A stretch of DNA of 64,000 nucleotides from Labia minor (GCA_963082975.1 OY720345.1:32620611-32684610); one strand, 5' to 3'. Positions 33,401 to 46,733 are shown, counted from the first letter of the stretch. A program made the numbers and translations. Notes: generated from the sequence alone by a model not told the origin.

Positions 33401-36400
33401 CTCACGAATTTTTAATGCGCGATACCACTACATCAATATAAACAAAATGATTAATAGTATAATCATTATAATCTAATGAAATATATATGTAAGGAAATAG
33501 TAAAAATCAAATATAAGCTATTATTTAAATGAATAAATTCTGTTCAATTTAATTAATTAATAATAATTAAGAGAGTATAATTATCTTTATAAATTAGATT
33601 GATTAAAAATAACTTCAGTTTTTAATTGATTTATTTATTTACTTCATTCTATCATGATACTCATTAATCATTTCATATTTATTCCATATTAAAATAACAG
33701 TTAAAATAATTTCAAAAACGAAAGATCCAAATTTCTATCTTCATAAAAAGTGTCTTGATATTCATATATTTGTTAGTCAATCTTATTCTAATATCTGTAT
33801 TATTTAAAATAAAATTAAAAAATGTATTCACATAAATACAATCAAAATAGGAATAATATATATTTACTTCACAAGCTCTTTGTTTTCCAATTGGCCATTG
33901 ATGAAATTGTGTATAGCTAGTAGCTGAGTAAGGATGAATCACTCGATATTGTGGATCAGAAGCTTTCGGTGTAATAAGTGGAACAGAAGTTATTAACCAA
34001 CGTATACATTGGCCAATTGAAGAAAATTTACATGAATCTACTCTCTCTCTGAAATTAGTAATTTAATAGTGATAGACAAACATGCTATAATGAAATTTAT
34101 ATTTGATCATGAAATTAATAATAAAAAATCTAATGTGTTAATAAATTTCTGTAAAAATGTGTGAATTATATTTGAATGATTTATAATTTTATTTTATTTA
34201 TCAGAATTATTTGTGAGAGTATTGTAAAAGAAAAGTTATAATACATTTGTTTTCAAGATTGCAATAAACAAAATAAATATTAGCCCATAATATATAATTA
34301 TAAATCATTCTAATAGAATTAAAAAAAAATATAACAATATAGGATATTCTTTAAGCAGAATAATTTGTTTACCTATGATTGTAATGAAGTCAAATAGCAC
34401 AATTACATTTTTTTCCTCCTATCTATCTATTGGATTTCTCTAGATTGTATAAATAAATATATTAAATATATATAAATAAAACTAATTGAAAATAAGACTT
34501 TTTACTTTCATTTACCCATATATGGATATATTTATATACAAATCATTTTGTGGGACAAGTTTATTGATCTCAGGGACCCTATTTCCCATGAAAAGTCAAA
34601 ATTCAATTTTTGACTAATCCCCAAACATCCTTACTCTATCCATATAGGTGAAAGTAAATTAACATATGTAATATAAACGAAATAAAATTTACAAGTAATT
34701 TATATAAAATATATATATATATATATATATAAGTTTTTTTTTTAATTAATTTAAAAAACGATTAATATAATAATAATTATAAATGAATCTTACTTGAATT
34801 CTTTAATATATTCTTCATATTTTAATATACCAGGATCAATCTTTTTACATTTTTTCTCTTCTTTATCATTTAGGTCAATTTTTATTTCACGTTGGATTAT
34901 TGTAGGTTTAACAATTTGCTTTGTTAATATTTGCTGTTGATTCAAGTTACAATTTAAAATAGTTGAAGTTAAATTTCGTTTTGTATTTGTTTTAAGAAGA
35001 CTTTCCCCCGGTTTCAATTCCATTTTATTTACTATTGTCATCTGTGGTTTATGCATTACTGTCGTTAATGGGTTGTTAATTAATTTAGAATTTAAAATAG
35101 AGATTTGGTTATTTGATGATTTTAATAAACTTTTATTTAATAGCGAAACTTTAGGGATAATTTTTGTTTTAATAATTTTTGCATTTGGAGATTGATTTAT
35201 ATTTGTTGAAATATTATTATTATCAGTATTTTCATTAATTTTATACAATGATCCATCTTTAATAAATAAATATACAGGTTTAGATTCTTTTATTTGTTGA
35301 TTAATTGTTTTTAATATGACCGGTTTTTTTATAATAATATTCGATGTTGATGATGATGATGATGTTGATGACAATGATGGTAAATTCACTTCTACAGGTT
35401 TTGAATGTAGCGATGTTTTAATTTGATTTACTATTTGTGGATTAATTATTTTAAGAGGAGATTTGAGAATAATCCTTTCCGGAATTATTTCCAATGGTTT
35501 GGAAGTTGGATTAACCTCCGAAGGTGGCGGTGATAAAGGTATAGATGTTACTGGTTGAGGAAAATCATTCAAAATAGGTGTCTCTTCCATTTGCCAATTG
35601 AATACAACATCATCTATCACTACATTCGATGATTCATCCTCAATATTCTCCTCTATGACCTCTTCTTTTACATCATTTTCAGTTTTAATTTTTATTTCTG
35701 TGCTTGTAATTTGAGATTCTAACGATTTCGGGAAGATTTCATTTCTTTCGTCATGACAAATAGTAATATTTTCTTCTTTGATTGGTTTATAAGATGTATC
35801 ATTTTCATTTTCCATTTGTTTTTCAATATCTTCATTCTTTTCCAAAAGAGAAATTTGGCTTTGTAATAAATTATCCTCTAAATCATTAGTAGAATCAGGT
35901 TCTATATAAGATGATAAAGAATCTCCTTTATTATATAGCCAAACATCTATTACAGTTTCACCTCCTAAATGAAGAAAATTTAAAATATAAATAAAATAAT
36001 TATTTGTATATAGATTATAAGAAATCACATTATTAGCAGTTATGATTTTAAAAATTATAGATAATTATATGTTTAAATTTAATTTAATGAAATATTATAA
36101 AATTTATTATTATATATTATATATACACCTCTTACCTAAAGTTTGAAGTCCTGTATAAGTTTGATCTAATCTTAAATGATGAATAATATCTATTGGCTTG
36201 TTTCTTATGTTTGTGAAGTGAATTTGAACACGTAATGGAAATTCACCCCATCCTCTTTTAGATAAATGAAATGGTGCTGAACTAAAAATAATAATAATTT
36301 TAATGAAATGTGTATCATTAATAAAATGGGTTAACTATAATATCTGACATTTAATCTTAAAATTTATTAGGTAATTAATTTGTTCATCGACATATTTAAT

Positions 36401-37791
36401 TATATTATTAAAATCCCTATAGCTTCTTTGAGAAATTAGTTTAAAATAATTTTTATATATTATACTTTTTTTATTATCGCCTTATAGCTCGTGAATTTAA
36501 GCATGAGTTCGTATGTATTGCAGCATTTACATAATCTTAAAAATTTGAAAAATTAACAATATATTTCGAGAGATATAAAAGGTTTAATTTTATCTCTCTC
36601 ATTCTACTTCTCCATTGTTCGAACTCTAAATAGGATTAGGAATAAAGGTCACCACTATAAAATATAAATAGATTTAAAAAGAGAAAATTTTAAAAATGTA
36701 ATTATATATAAAGAATATCTTTCTATTTGAATTGTCAATATATTTAAATTTATTTTTTTATTTCAACTTGAAAAATAAAAAAATATTTTCATACAATTAC
36801 CAGACTTCAATGACGTCATTAGGTTTGTAACTAGGATGTAAAAAGAAACGAACTTTTTTAATAAAATCAGAGACATCAGGATCATCTTTTGGTCCTCTTA
36901 CATACATCATCCATTTATGACTAGTGTTATCTTGTCTATTATCAACTGTTAACCATTTAGATATATTTCCAATAACAATTCTAATGATAAAGATAAAAAT
37001 TATATTATTACTTTATATTGTATTATTTATTATTAATATTCATTTGTTAATGTGCGATTACCTTTTTTTAAATCTTTGTGATGGAGCCCTCAAGTTATTT
37101 CCCAAAATTGGCGTCTCTTTTAGTTTTGGTGGAATATAACGAGGAATTTTTTTTAATGAATTATCTTCTTCATTACTTTCTAGTAATTGATTGTCATTTG
37201 TTTCATTTTTTTGATTTAATTGTTCATTTTCTACTAATTCAATATTATTCTCTTGTTTTATATTTAAAGAAATACTGTCTTTATTACTGGATTTAATTGT
37301 GCAACTTCGTGGTTGAGGTGTTGAAAAAATATTCAATGGCTGTTTGCCAATTAATTTCTTTACTGCTGGATGTATACGTGTTTGTTCCGGAGGATCAACT
37401 TTAACCTTTTAAGAATGAAAAAAATATTATAAGTAACACAATTTTAGACTAATAGCTTATTAAAAGTCGTATTTAAACCACTATAAATTTAATTTACGTT
37501 TAACCAGCATATGTGGTCAAAAAATAATTTTCAGTATTCTTTTGTAATTATATAATTTTCCGGACACACACTTGGATGGCAATGAAATTTTACCAGTATA
37601 TATATATATATATTACTTTTAGCCAACACCCTACTATTCGGTCGAGGAGGTGGATAATTATTAAAGGTTCATTAAATAATTTAAATACCAACTACTAATT
37701 ATGAAATATATAAATATATATATATATATATATATGTTTTGAAAACTGTATAATTACCTTTTTTTAATAGGGCTATTAATTTTTTGATTTT

Positions 37792-37827
<36 letters not shown>

Positions 37828-38677
37828 TTATATTTATACATTATATTATTTGGAAAAAAATAGATTGTTGCACAAAATTCAATTTTGACTAAAGCCACTG
37901 CACAATGGGCAGTCAATCTGACAATCTTATGAAAGGCCGCTCAATAAACATAAAGAAAGCACTTAATATCTGGTTACTTAACATTTTGACTGCTCAGCAA
38001 GGTAACAATCACCCTAAATGTTTATATATTTAATAAATAAACATAATATTTTTTATTAATCTAATAATATACTCATTTATGATAATTAAAATAATGTATT
38101 ATTAAATAGAAGTGTTTTTGATTCCTCTTCAACATTCAAATCTGATGAATGCATTATTGAGATATTAATTTATCTAAAGTATTTTAAAATATATATATAA
38201 ATAAATTTTTAAAAATACAAACTTTTAATTGATTTCTTTCATAAAAATTTGTGACAATTGCATAACGTAAATAATAAAGCAATTTTCGAGTTTCTTCAAT
38301 TCGTTCATTGATTTGTAATACTTCTTTCTCTTTGTTTTCCAATTCTTGAGCAAATTGATTTTTAACAATTGATATGATCCGTTCCCTTAATTCTAATTTC
38401 GCTAGAATTAAAATAAAAAATATTGTTTCAATCCACTTTTCTAATTTTTTGAATTGATTGTCGGTAAATTATATATTTAAATACCATTTTTTTCTAATTT
38501 TCGAAGTCGTTTTGTTTCATGTTCTGATGTATCTTCATATTCGGGATCTTGGTCATCAAGCTTACGTTTTGACATTTCCAATACACTGATATATATTATT
38601 TCAAGGTTAATAAAAATTTAGAAAACTAAAATTAATAATTGTATAATTGTCATTATGTATTACCTTGTATCATCCAT
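30500..38677 (-). CDS. YEATS2: YEATS domain-containing protein 2, 13 exons
   Basis: YEATS2 is an acyl-lysine histone reader and scaffold subunit of the ATAC acetyltransferase complex. Exons by eye: 38677-38664, 38585-38485, 38401-38223, 37405-37062, 36980-36801, 36281-36136, 35964-34794, 34048-33868, 33427-33295, 33222-33067, 31290-31127, 30919-30849, 30611-30500. Phases agree throughout; 2952 bases, 983 aa, shorter than human (about 1400). Motifs: [18 protein letters not shown] near the start, a coiled-coil (exon 3), [10 protein letters not shown] (exon 4), then the YEATS fold with [36 protein letters not shown] and [18 protein letters not shown] low-complexity middle fills exon 7. The conserved C-terminus reads [20 protein letters not shown] then [13 protein letters not shown]. 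Exon 11's acceptor (AAG) is the weakest junction. MSKRK in exon 2 is an alternative start. Confidence 0.93.
31740..32143. mobile_element. hAT MITE in a YEATS2 intron
   Basis: Ends CAGAGATGAGTAACCTTTTT and AAAGGGTTATTCATCCCTG are inverted repeats of hAT type, flanked by 8-bp duplications TTTTAAAC (31732-31739) and TTGTAAAC (32144-32151), 7 of 8 matching. The inside holds a ~130-bp tandem duplication (about 31790-31920 and 31925-32050). Confidence 0.85.
32395..32700 (+). pseudogene. pogo/Tigger transposase fragment in a YEATS2 intron
   Basis: Encodes [17 protein letters not shown], the first catalytic Asp block of Tigger/jerky-like transposases, then in a shifted frame [24 protein letters not shown], and a worn TYEDWF. 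Antisense to YEATS2. Frameshifts and stops show it is dead. Confidence 0.8.
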
Positions 38678-41600
38678 AATTAATGTAAAGTTAATTGTGA
38701 TAAAAATAATAGAGACATGAAATAAATACAAATTATATGAGAAGAAAATATATGATATATTTTTTAATTAGAATGAATAATCTTCTAGATGAGGGGTGGA
38801 GAGGGGACGAGATCAACAGAACCACATGGACAAATTCTATTTTCTGTCACTAGATAGCATTCTTGTACCGAAACGCTAATTTATCAAAAATATTTTTATA
38901 ATCTGAAAGTGCAAGGCAAAATAAATTATTTTTTATTATAAATATAAATGTCCATTTTATATACATCTAACAATGAACACTTAATTAATTAATCGTAACT
39001 TTTATTTAGGCATATAGTTATATAGATATTTTTATTACATACTAATACATAATTGCAATTTTCAAATTTTGTTTTCATTCTTTTTATTCTAAAATTTGTC
39101 TATATTATTAAGTCTAATAAAAAAATAATAAATAAAAATAAAGAATTTTTAAAGATGTTTTTATTTAAGTTGCATGAATAATTATTAAAATTATTAAAAC
39201 TGTTCAGCTGATAGCGGACAATATATAAATAGTTATAAAATAGTAGGAATGTTAAAAGATTTAATTTTTTTTATTTTATATCGTATACCTTACATACATT
39301 TATATATTTATAAATAATATCACATTTATATGAAAATTTAATAGAATATAGATTTTAATATATTTTTAATATATATGTATTGTATATATTGTATTTATAT
39401 TCCAAATTATTCTTACTATTATAAATATATGTATATTTATATAAGTGGAGTATATTTTCTTTATATTTTTGTAGTATTATAGATAGTGTCGACTGCTTTT
39501 TCATAAAATAGACATTAATTACAATAACTATTTTTTTATCTATAGGTATATATATATATAATTAATTGAAGGTATATATATGAAATATAATATATAGGAA
39601 AATTATTATTTTATTTAAGTATCTTACTTAAGTATTTTCATAATTATCACACAATTAAAAAGTAACAAGTGTTGTAAAGAATTAAAATTTTGAGAATATT
39701 TTCTAGTAAAATCGTCATAGATATAATTAATATTAAATATATTTGATATTTATATTTTATATTTTTAAATAAATTTTTGTATGAATTTTGTTACAGAATA
39801 ATAATAAAAACTTTATAGTATGATAGTTTAACTAACAGAAAATATAATTAGCTGTTTAATTGTCCAATTATGGTATAAGCAGAAATTGTAATCCTAACGC
39901 ACATATTTAAATAGTCTTGCAACTTTATCACCAATATATATAATATTAATATTATATATAATTAACTAATTATAATTAATATTTATAAAACTAATGATAA
40001 CAATGGTTAAAGCAATTTCATAAAATTTTCCTTTTTTTTGTCAAAAAGCATTTTTTTTTTATTAAGTTTTTTATATTTTTAAAATTAGTAAATTTAATTT
40101 CATTCTTCTTCTTCTTATTATTATTATTATTGGAATTACAGGAGCATATCAATACTCATTTATAAATCAACAATATTTGTAAATATGTACTCTATGTAAA
40201 AATTTTAGTGGTTTTCATCAGGGTTTTGCAAATAATTAAATAATCAATATTTTATATTATAAAAAATAAAACTCTTTTTATACATTATAAAAATACTTTT
40301 CAATAATTATTTGTATTAATAATATCATATTTATTTTCTAAGTTTAAAATAAGCACAAATTATTTTTTCATTTATTCTAAATTCATGAAAATATATAAAA
40401 AAACTTTTATAAATAGTGATTTTTATAACTTCAAATTGAAAATTATTAAATAAATTATGAAATAAAATTAATATAAAAATAGTAATAAAAATAATTTTTT
40501 TTTACTTGAACACAAATTGATATCTTTATCTTATCGTTATTATCATATCTGCTTATATTATTTTCTTTTTTATTTTTTTAATTTAATTAATATTTCATAA
40601 AATTTTAAGTCTTAAGTTTCCATGTGAACTAAACTCATTACTTTTAATATTAAATTATTGATTATTAAATTTTTATTAATAATTATATATATATATAAAT
40701 ATTATTTTAATAAAATTATATATATTTAATGAAAGTTTTTACGTCAATGTCTCATCAGGATAATCATTTTCAATTGCTTATTCAACATGCTGACTATCTA
40801 ACTTGTCAAATGTAAAAATTAAAATAATTTTGTAATTGATGATTAATGCCAGTTATAAATATAATTAAAATTTCTTTCTGTATTTATAAAGTCAATTTTT
40901 TTTAATATCCTATAAATTTAGTATTAATTCGAATTTTACTAATTATCTTTAAAAGAAAGATGGGAGATAGTTATCAACTGAATCCTAAATAACTTCCACA
41001 CACAATACTCCTAATTCCCCTCAAATTTATTTTTTTTCTTTTGGTCTATTCGTTTCTCAATTTGTTTTCCCGTTTAAATAAACGTTTCACATATCTTAAT
41101 CGATTTCATAATTCTATTCTATTAGATTATTGAATATATAAAACTAATGTAATTAATTATTCATTATGTAATAATGACCTATTATCCAAAAAATCAATCC
41201 ATTTTAGGTTTCAATTAAATTCTAAAAATAAAAAATACAATTTAAAATATTCTTTTTTATAGAAAATAAAAATAAAATAAAAAAAATTATAGGCATATAA
41301 TTTTTATTATCCATCTTATCTATATTGTACTCTAGGTTTATTTTTTCATCTGTACAGAAATCTGTAATAAATAAATATACATTTTGTTTAAATTTAATTC
41401 GAATAATATTGTAATATATATAATTGTTTATTGTTTTTATTTTATTAATATTTCATAAATTTATTTTTATTATTATTTTAAATTAAGATGAAAAGAAATC
41501 CATTCAAACCAAATGAAAAAATGCATTCAAAAGTAGAAAAAAATGAATTAATTGTTTTTTTAATTTCTCTTCTTTTCTTGTTTGTTTGATTTTACTTCTC

Positions 41601-41982
41601 GTTTTCTGTTTCTTTCGTTAACACTTTTAAAGAGTATAAATGTTATTAAAACTGAAACAAAAATAAACAAAAAAAAATGAATACATTTAAAGCCATTATG
41701 ATAATACAATAAAATTAAATACTAGAAATAATAGATTTATATATAATTTTTAAGTTAAGAAAAAAAACAAAAATAAAATCAAAGCTTGTTAACATAATCA
41801 TAAATTGTCACAATCAAAAGAAAATAATAATATTAATTGTAAAAAAAAAATTTAGTTGTATTTCTTTAGATTTTAAAGTCCCAAGAATCTATTGATGAAA
41901 AATTTGAAATTCTATGATTTGGTGTCAATGAGTGGAGGAGAGAGGGGAAGGGGAAGATGATCAAAAGTATTTTTACTATATA
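38678..41982. other. Long AT-rich intergenic region
   Basis: Over 3 kb with no recognised gene, transposon or RNA. Many TA-rich tracts (e.g. 39540-39600, 39940-39990). The right part carries pyrimidine-rich patches near 40980-41080. The 5' flank and promoter of YEATS2 must lie near 38680-38900, but no distinct element was identified. Confidence 0.5.
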
Positions 41983-43238
41983 TAAGGGCTGTTCGAAAGA
42001 AAAGGTGAATTTTGAATTATTTCAAAATGTAGGTATTTATTTATTCATCAATATCCATTTTGTCCCCTTCCAAGTAATTTCCCTCAGATTTAATGCACTT
42101 ATGCCAGCGCTTCTTCCAATCCTCGAAGCACTTCGGAAATGCGCTTTTCAGTATGGGCATCAGCTCGTTCTTCGTTTTCGATTTTAACTCATCATTATCT
42201 TTCATTGGTCTCTTCCGTTTTGGGAATAGAAAAAAGTCACAGGGAGCGAAAACTGGTGAATACGGTGGCTGAGGAATGATTACGGTGTTGTTTTTGGTGA
42301 AAAAATAACGAACAAGCAATGATGTGTGAGCTGGTGCATTTAATTTTCCACAATTCCGATCGTTTGAGCCGTATTGGTTAACCCAAACGTTGCATTACTT
42401 CCTTGTAGTATTTCTTATTTATTTTTTTAAATAAAAAATCGAAGAACACAAAACGTTTTCAGTTGTCAAAAACTAACTACTAATCCAAAATGGCTGATAA
42501 TGTCAACATATGAGAAACATATGTGTACGAACATAAAAAATAAGTTGACCTGTGGCCAGGTCCGAACCGACCGACGGTTTGAAGTAAATTAATTTCCAAC
42601 TACAGAAACAATTTCAAATAATTTTAATATATGTATTAATGTAATAAAAAACAGATATGGATATAACATAAATATTTTTAATTTTATTTTATTTATAATA
42701 TATATATATATATGTAAGACCAGGCTGTGACGTCATAAATGGCTGGATGACGTCATATAATTTTAAATTAAGAAAAAACTAATAAAGATGATTTTTCTCG
42801 AGGATAAAACCATTACAAAGTGCATGATTCGTGGTGATATGTAAAAAATCTCATGTGAAATTTGGTGTGAAAATAACCCTTCCCTTCCTATCGTCGATCG
42901 CTAATAATACCACTTCCAGTTTCCGGATTTGCACCAAAAGTTGATCAATTCATCATACTGATGCATTAAGTAAATATATCAAATTTCATCAAAATCCGTT
43001 GAACCGTTCAAGCTGTACACATCTAGACGGCGGACGGACGGACAGATATCATGCTAAAAATACTTTTTTCTGTTAATAAAATGCATGATTCGTGGAGATA
43101 TGTAAAAATCTCCACATGTGAAATTTGGTGTGAAAACAATACCTCCCTTACTATCGACGGTCGGTAAAAAAAAATTCGATAATCGAATGTACACAGCCCA
43201 CGAAAATTCAAAATTCACTTTTTTTTGAACAGACCTCG
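41983..43238 (-). mobile_element. mariner (third family), deleted and split by a HINE
   Basis: Terminal inverted repeats: left TAAGGGCTGTTCGAAAGAAA then AGGTGAATTTTGAATT, right complement of CGAGGTCTGTTCAAAAAAAA then GTGAATTTTGAATTTTC, flanked by TA at 41981-41982 and 43239-43240. Minus-strand 42319-42041 encodes PPYSPVFAPCDFFLFPKRK, a worn third catalytic block (Asp retained), and WKKRWHKCIKSEGNYLEGD. The N-terminal half is absent. Total without the HINE is about 630 bp. Confidence 0.87.
42540..43170 (-). mobile_element. HINE-like element, full length, inside a mariner
   Basis: Both subterminal repeats present: 5' ACCGACCGTCG at the right, 3' CGTCGGTCGGT at the left, with the 3' hairpin and AACTTATT end. 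Internal order: CACACCAAATTTCAC block, GTCC tract, CCGGAAACTGG, second CACACCAAATTTCAC block, two TGACGTCA sites, AT-rich part. The inverted subterminal repeats, 5' microsatellite and 3' stem-loop are the hallmarks of Helentron-derived HINEs. The fit is by structure, not by alignment to known elements. Confidence 0.85.
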
Positions 43239-43553
43239 TATATCATTTAGTCATTTGATATATGGTAATGGAACATACCCAAATTTATAGATATGAATAC
43301 TTAAAAAAAATGTTGTCGCCCCAGGTTACAAGTACTACCATATGTATACATTTTATGTTTAAGTAATTTAAAATTGATTAAATTATGGATTTGAATTAAT
43401 ATTAATTAATATTAAAATTAAGCATTAATTCCTATATTATTTATAAAATTTATATTTATTATATTTTAGAATATATTATATGAATTGATAAATAAAATTA
43501 AACTTATTTATATATATATAATAAGATATGAGATTAATTTAAAGAAAACAAAT
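43239..43553. other. AT-rich spacer, no feature seen
   Basis: Non-coding by eye; 3' flank of the small gene at 43554. Confidence 0.45.
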
Positions 43554-43889
43554 TTATAAGTTACCGATTATTAATGTAATGAAGGCAAAGCAGGCTATCA
43601 TAAGAATAAGCTGATAATTGAATATACGAGTTTCGCGAACTTCAGCAATTTTCCCACTTACTTGTTTTAATACATTAAAACCCATTTCTTTTTTACCTAC
43701 TTCATCTAACGATTCAAATTGCTCTAAAAGTTTTTCAAAATGTTTAACAAGTGAATTAATGGGATCATCCGGATCATTTGAATTCGATTTCCCACTTAAT
43801 TTTTCAATTACATTTTTTAATTTGTCTATAATATTAACACTTCCAGTATCAGCTACAAGATTATTAATAATATCGTGTTCATTAGACAT
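43554..43889 (-). CDS. Small predicted tail-anchored membrane protein, unrecognised
   Basis: A 111-aa single-exon frame starting with ATG at 43889 (MSNEHDIINNLVAD); a 4-codon extension to 43901 would need a GTG start. Residues 1-85 are charged and helical, with heptad-like spacing (INSLVKHFEKLLEQFESLDEV). Residues about 92-109 are one hydrophobic segment (LILMIACFAFITLIIGNL) at the very C-terminus, the form of a tail-anchored protein facing the cytosol. Base composition and amino-acid use look like a real gene. A GTAACT at the end could be a splice donor, so further exons are possible. No family recognised. Confidence 0.55.
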   Translation of the reverse strand: MSNEHDIINNLVADTGSVNIIDKLKNVIEKLSGKSNSNDPDDPINSLVKHFEKLLEQFESLDEVGKKEMGFNVLKQVSGKIAEVRETRIFNYQLILMIACFAFITLIIGNL

Positions 43890-44187
43890 TTTCAAATCCA
43901 CTGAACTTATTTACTGGACTTTCATTAGATTTATCAGATTTTCTTATCAATTTAATATTCACTATCTTATTTTTAAGTTTATTACTGATTAAAATATATA
44001 TCATTTATATATATAAATTGAATTTTATTATAGTTAAAAATTCCCTAAAAGATCAAATTTATTATAATAATATATATAATATATATATAATATAATAAAT
44101 GTTTAGGTATCCAATTTAAAAATAAGTAGGTTAGTTTAAAATTAAAATAAAATAATATTAAAATCCCAAATTTTATCAATTACTTAA

Positions 44188-44530
44188 TTATATTTCAATT
44201 TTAATTTTTTTTTTCATGATTATATTTAACTTTAAAGTTTCTGGGCAATCACATTTTTTCAGACATCCTCCTAAATATGATATTAAATATATTTTTAACA
44301 TAGTTATATATATATATATGTATTCTCTTACTGAAAAGAAAAATTACAAGGTACACTATAATATAACGACGTGCATGATATGACATTGTATAATTTATAC
44401 AATCACATGATTTAATTATTGCATACATATGATCAAACATTTTTTTATACTCCTCAGGAGTCATATTTTTCACATTATCAGCCATTAACAAAAGGTTTTC
44501 TTGATCATAATCTTCAAAATTAATAGACAT
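44188..44530 (-). CDS. Small predicted membrane protein, 2 exons, unrecognised
   Basis: Exon 1 44530-44332 starts MSINFEDYDQENLLLMADNV and contains NMTPEEYKKMFDHMYAIIKS, then a hydrophobic YIIVYLVIFLF. A GTAAGA donor follows, a 61-base intron ends in TTTAG, and exon 2 (44270-44188) adds a Cys-rich GGCLKKCDCPE and a basic tail. Phases match; 93 aa. The acidic helix-rich start and short membrane segment do not match a family I know. The mini-intron call is by eye. Confidence 0.5.
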
Positions 44531-45697
44531 TGTTCTAAAAAAAAAAAACTAGATATATTATATTATTGTATTATAGTTAGGCTATTAAAAAAAAATAAAT
44601 AAAATTATTATATAAAGAATGTATTTTAAATACATTGGTTTTTACGATTTTAGCCATTATAAAATAAATATAATTTTTAACAAGAGGGGCATAAAAATTA
44701 TAATTGCGGGCCGCAGTTTGGCCACTCCTAGTCTGTGCTAGACAGTTTTTTAGAGCCCCCACTTTTCCCTATTACTATTGAGAGAAGACAAACTTACAAA
44801 ATTCATTCAAGACACAATGATACAACTCAAGTAAAACAATATCATAGTACTCCAAATTTATAGTGATATTTTTTTACTACATAAATTTACTTAATAGGTA
44901 ACATAACCTAATAATGAACTTATTTAGCAATTAAGTTGTCTATTATTTATTAAATTAAAAGTATTAATTGGATGAAATCTTATTAAATGAAAAAAATAAT
45001 ATTAAAATAATAATTCACATAAATGTGATTATATTTTTAGCTATATAATTTCTGGAATTTTTTAGTTTAATCATTTTAAATAAGAATTTTTCGTTTTTTA
45101 ATAAAACAATATTTTATAAATCTTTATCTATCTAATCTAATCTTATTATATAAGGAATAATTGTACATAATATGTATATATTTAAAGAAATGAATAATTT
45201 TTTGAACTATTTATTAATTAAGTTTAGAAAAAAGAAAGTTTTTTATAATGGTGTAATAACCGAAATGCAATTAAAAAAAATTTATTAATAAACATGGAAA
45301 CATTCGTACTGTTCTTATTAATTTTTATATTTTTTAAGTTTAATTAACTTATTAAAATAACAAGTTTCTACGTTTAAATCTATTAATTATCTTTTTTCAT
45401 TAACTAGTAGTAAAGCTAGATTTGGTCTTAAAAAATCAATCAATCTATGTTTCAACTATTTAATCAACAGGTGTCAATATATCCACCGGTATCAAAATAA
45501 TCACATGAATACAAATACATATAGAATTTGTTTTATTATAAAATTTTCATAAAAATGAAAAAAAAATTGATTGAAATTTTCAGAATCAAATGTTAATATT
45601 ATATTAATATTATTTAATACATATTGTATATATATAAATATTGATATTTTATCATTTAAAGATAAGAGAGAATACCTGTTTTGAAGAAGGTGATTAT
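44531..45697. other. AT-rich intergenic DNA with one hAT-type end
   Basis: 44700-44735 reads GCGGGCCGCAGTTTGGCCACTCCTA, the right end of a hAT-type MITE (compare the end at 61405), but its partner end was not found. The rest is AT-rich with no gene. Confidence 0.45.
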
Positions 45698-46402
45698 TTA
45701 AGATAAAATGCTCTCACTTTTTCGAACTGTAAAATTTTAATAATTAAAATTTGATTTCTTCTTATGTTTATGAAGATTAAATGAGAATGAAAGCTTTGAA
45801 CTTCTTACTAATACTAGTCACCCATTCACAGAATAAGAAACTTTATTTTTACTTATTTATTTTATTTTTATAATAAATATATTTCTAGGAAAATCATAAT
45901 TAATATTCAATAAAGAACATAAACTTATATAACATATATATAATTATATTATAATCCAAATTTAGAAATTTATTAATATAACTTTTGTGTTTAGAATACA
46001 ATATGGAAATTAATCTGGATATTGAATTAGAGTATACAATAATTTATAAATATAAATTAATATCAATATTAACCTTTGGAATTACTTTTAGTTAAATAAT
46101 TTAAAATATAATAGTAGAAAATCTCAGAGAATATTAGTCTATAAAATATTAATTAATTAAAAATGAAAAAACAAACAAAAAATAATTACTTTGAATATTA
46201 CAAAATTTTATTCTATAGAAGTATCTCATATTTTAAAACAAAAATTAGTTTTTTTTTAAATAATTTTTTTTAAGTAAAGAGTGATGGGGTTTTGTATTTC
46301 ACCTGATAAGCTCCCGATAATGATTCCAGGGAAGATGAACACAGCGTTATTGAATCCATGTTCGATGGGTCCGTCATGACTGGAGCCCGCAAGATCCACC
46401 AT
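45698..46402 (-). CDS. Possible small two-exon gene, unrecognised
   Basis: Exon 1 46402-46303 starts MVDLAGSSHDGPIEHGFNNA and ends with a hydrophobic VFIFPGIIIGSLS at a GGTGAAAT donor. A phase-matched acceptor at 45726 (TTTTACAG) would add RKSESILS and a stop at 45698, giving only 42 aa. The exon-1 codons are much less AT-rich than the surroundings, and a GC-richer pyrimidine tract upstream (46440-46580) could be a 5' UTR. The second exon is weak and continues to another donor, so the true gene may differ. Confidence 0.3.
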
Positions 46403-46733
46403 GATTTTTAAATTAAAATTAATGTTGGCTGGTGACAATTGTCATCAGCCGTTCAATTAACCCCTTTTTTTTGGAAATCAGTGATCCACCTTGGGACGCT
46501 CTTCCCACGCGAGCGAGAGATCTCTACTCGCCTTTCCCTCTCACATGAATCAATACATGAATGAATTCTGCCCGCTTAAAAACAAACCAACAAAAAACTA
46601 GACTAATAATTTTATTAATTAAACAATTAAGTAATATAATAATAGAATATGATATAATATAATAAAATATTCAGATAAAAGATATCAATATTTATTTAAT
46701 AAATATATAAATATATGCTGTATATTATCTTTA
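46403..46733. other. Putative 5' flank of the small gene, then AT-rich DNA
   Basis: 46440-46580 is the least AT-rich part of the area, with GATCCACCTTGGGACGCTCT and CCCACGCGAGCGAGAGAT; no coding frame. It looks like a promoter or 5' UTR patch for a minus-strand gene, by composition only. Confidence 0.3.

Noticed and set aside
36924-37296. Plus-strand frames of about 70 codons
   Set aside because: They lie antisense to YEATS2 exons 4 and 5, which carry strong family motifs and matched splice sites.
43889-43901. N-terminal extension of the small tail-anchored gene
   Set aside because: Would require a GTG start; the ATG at 43889 is the plain choice.
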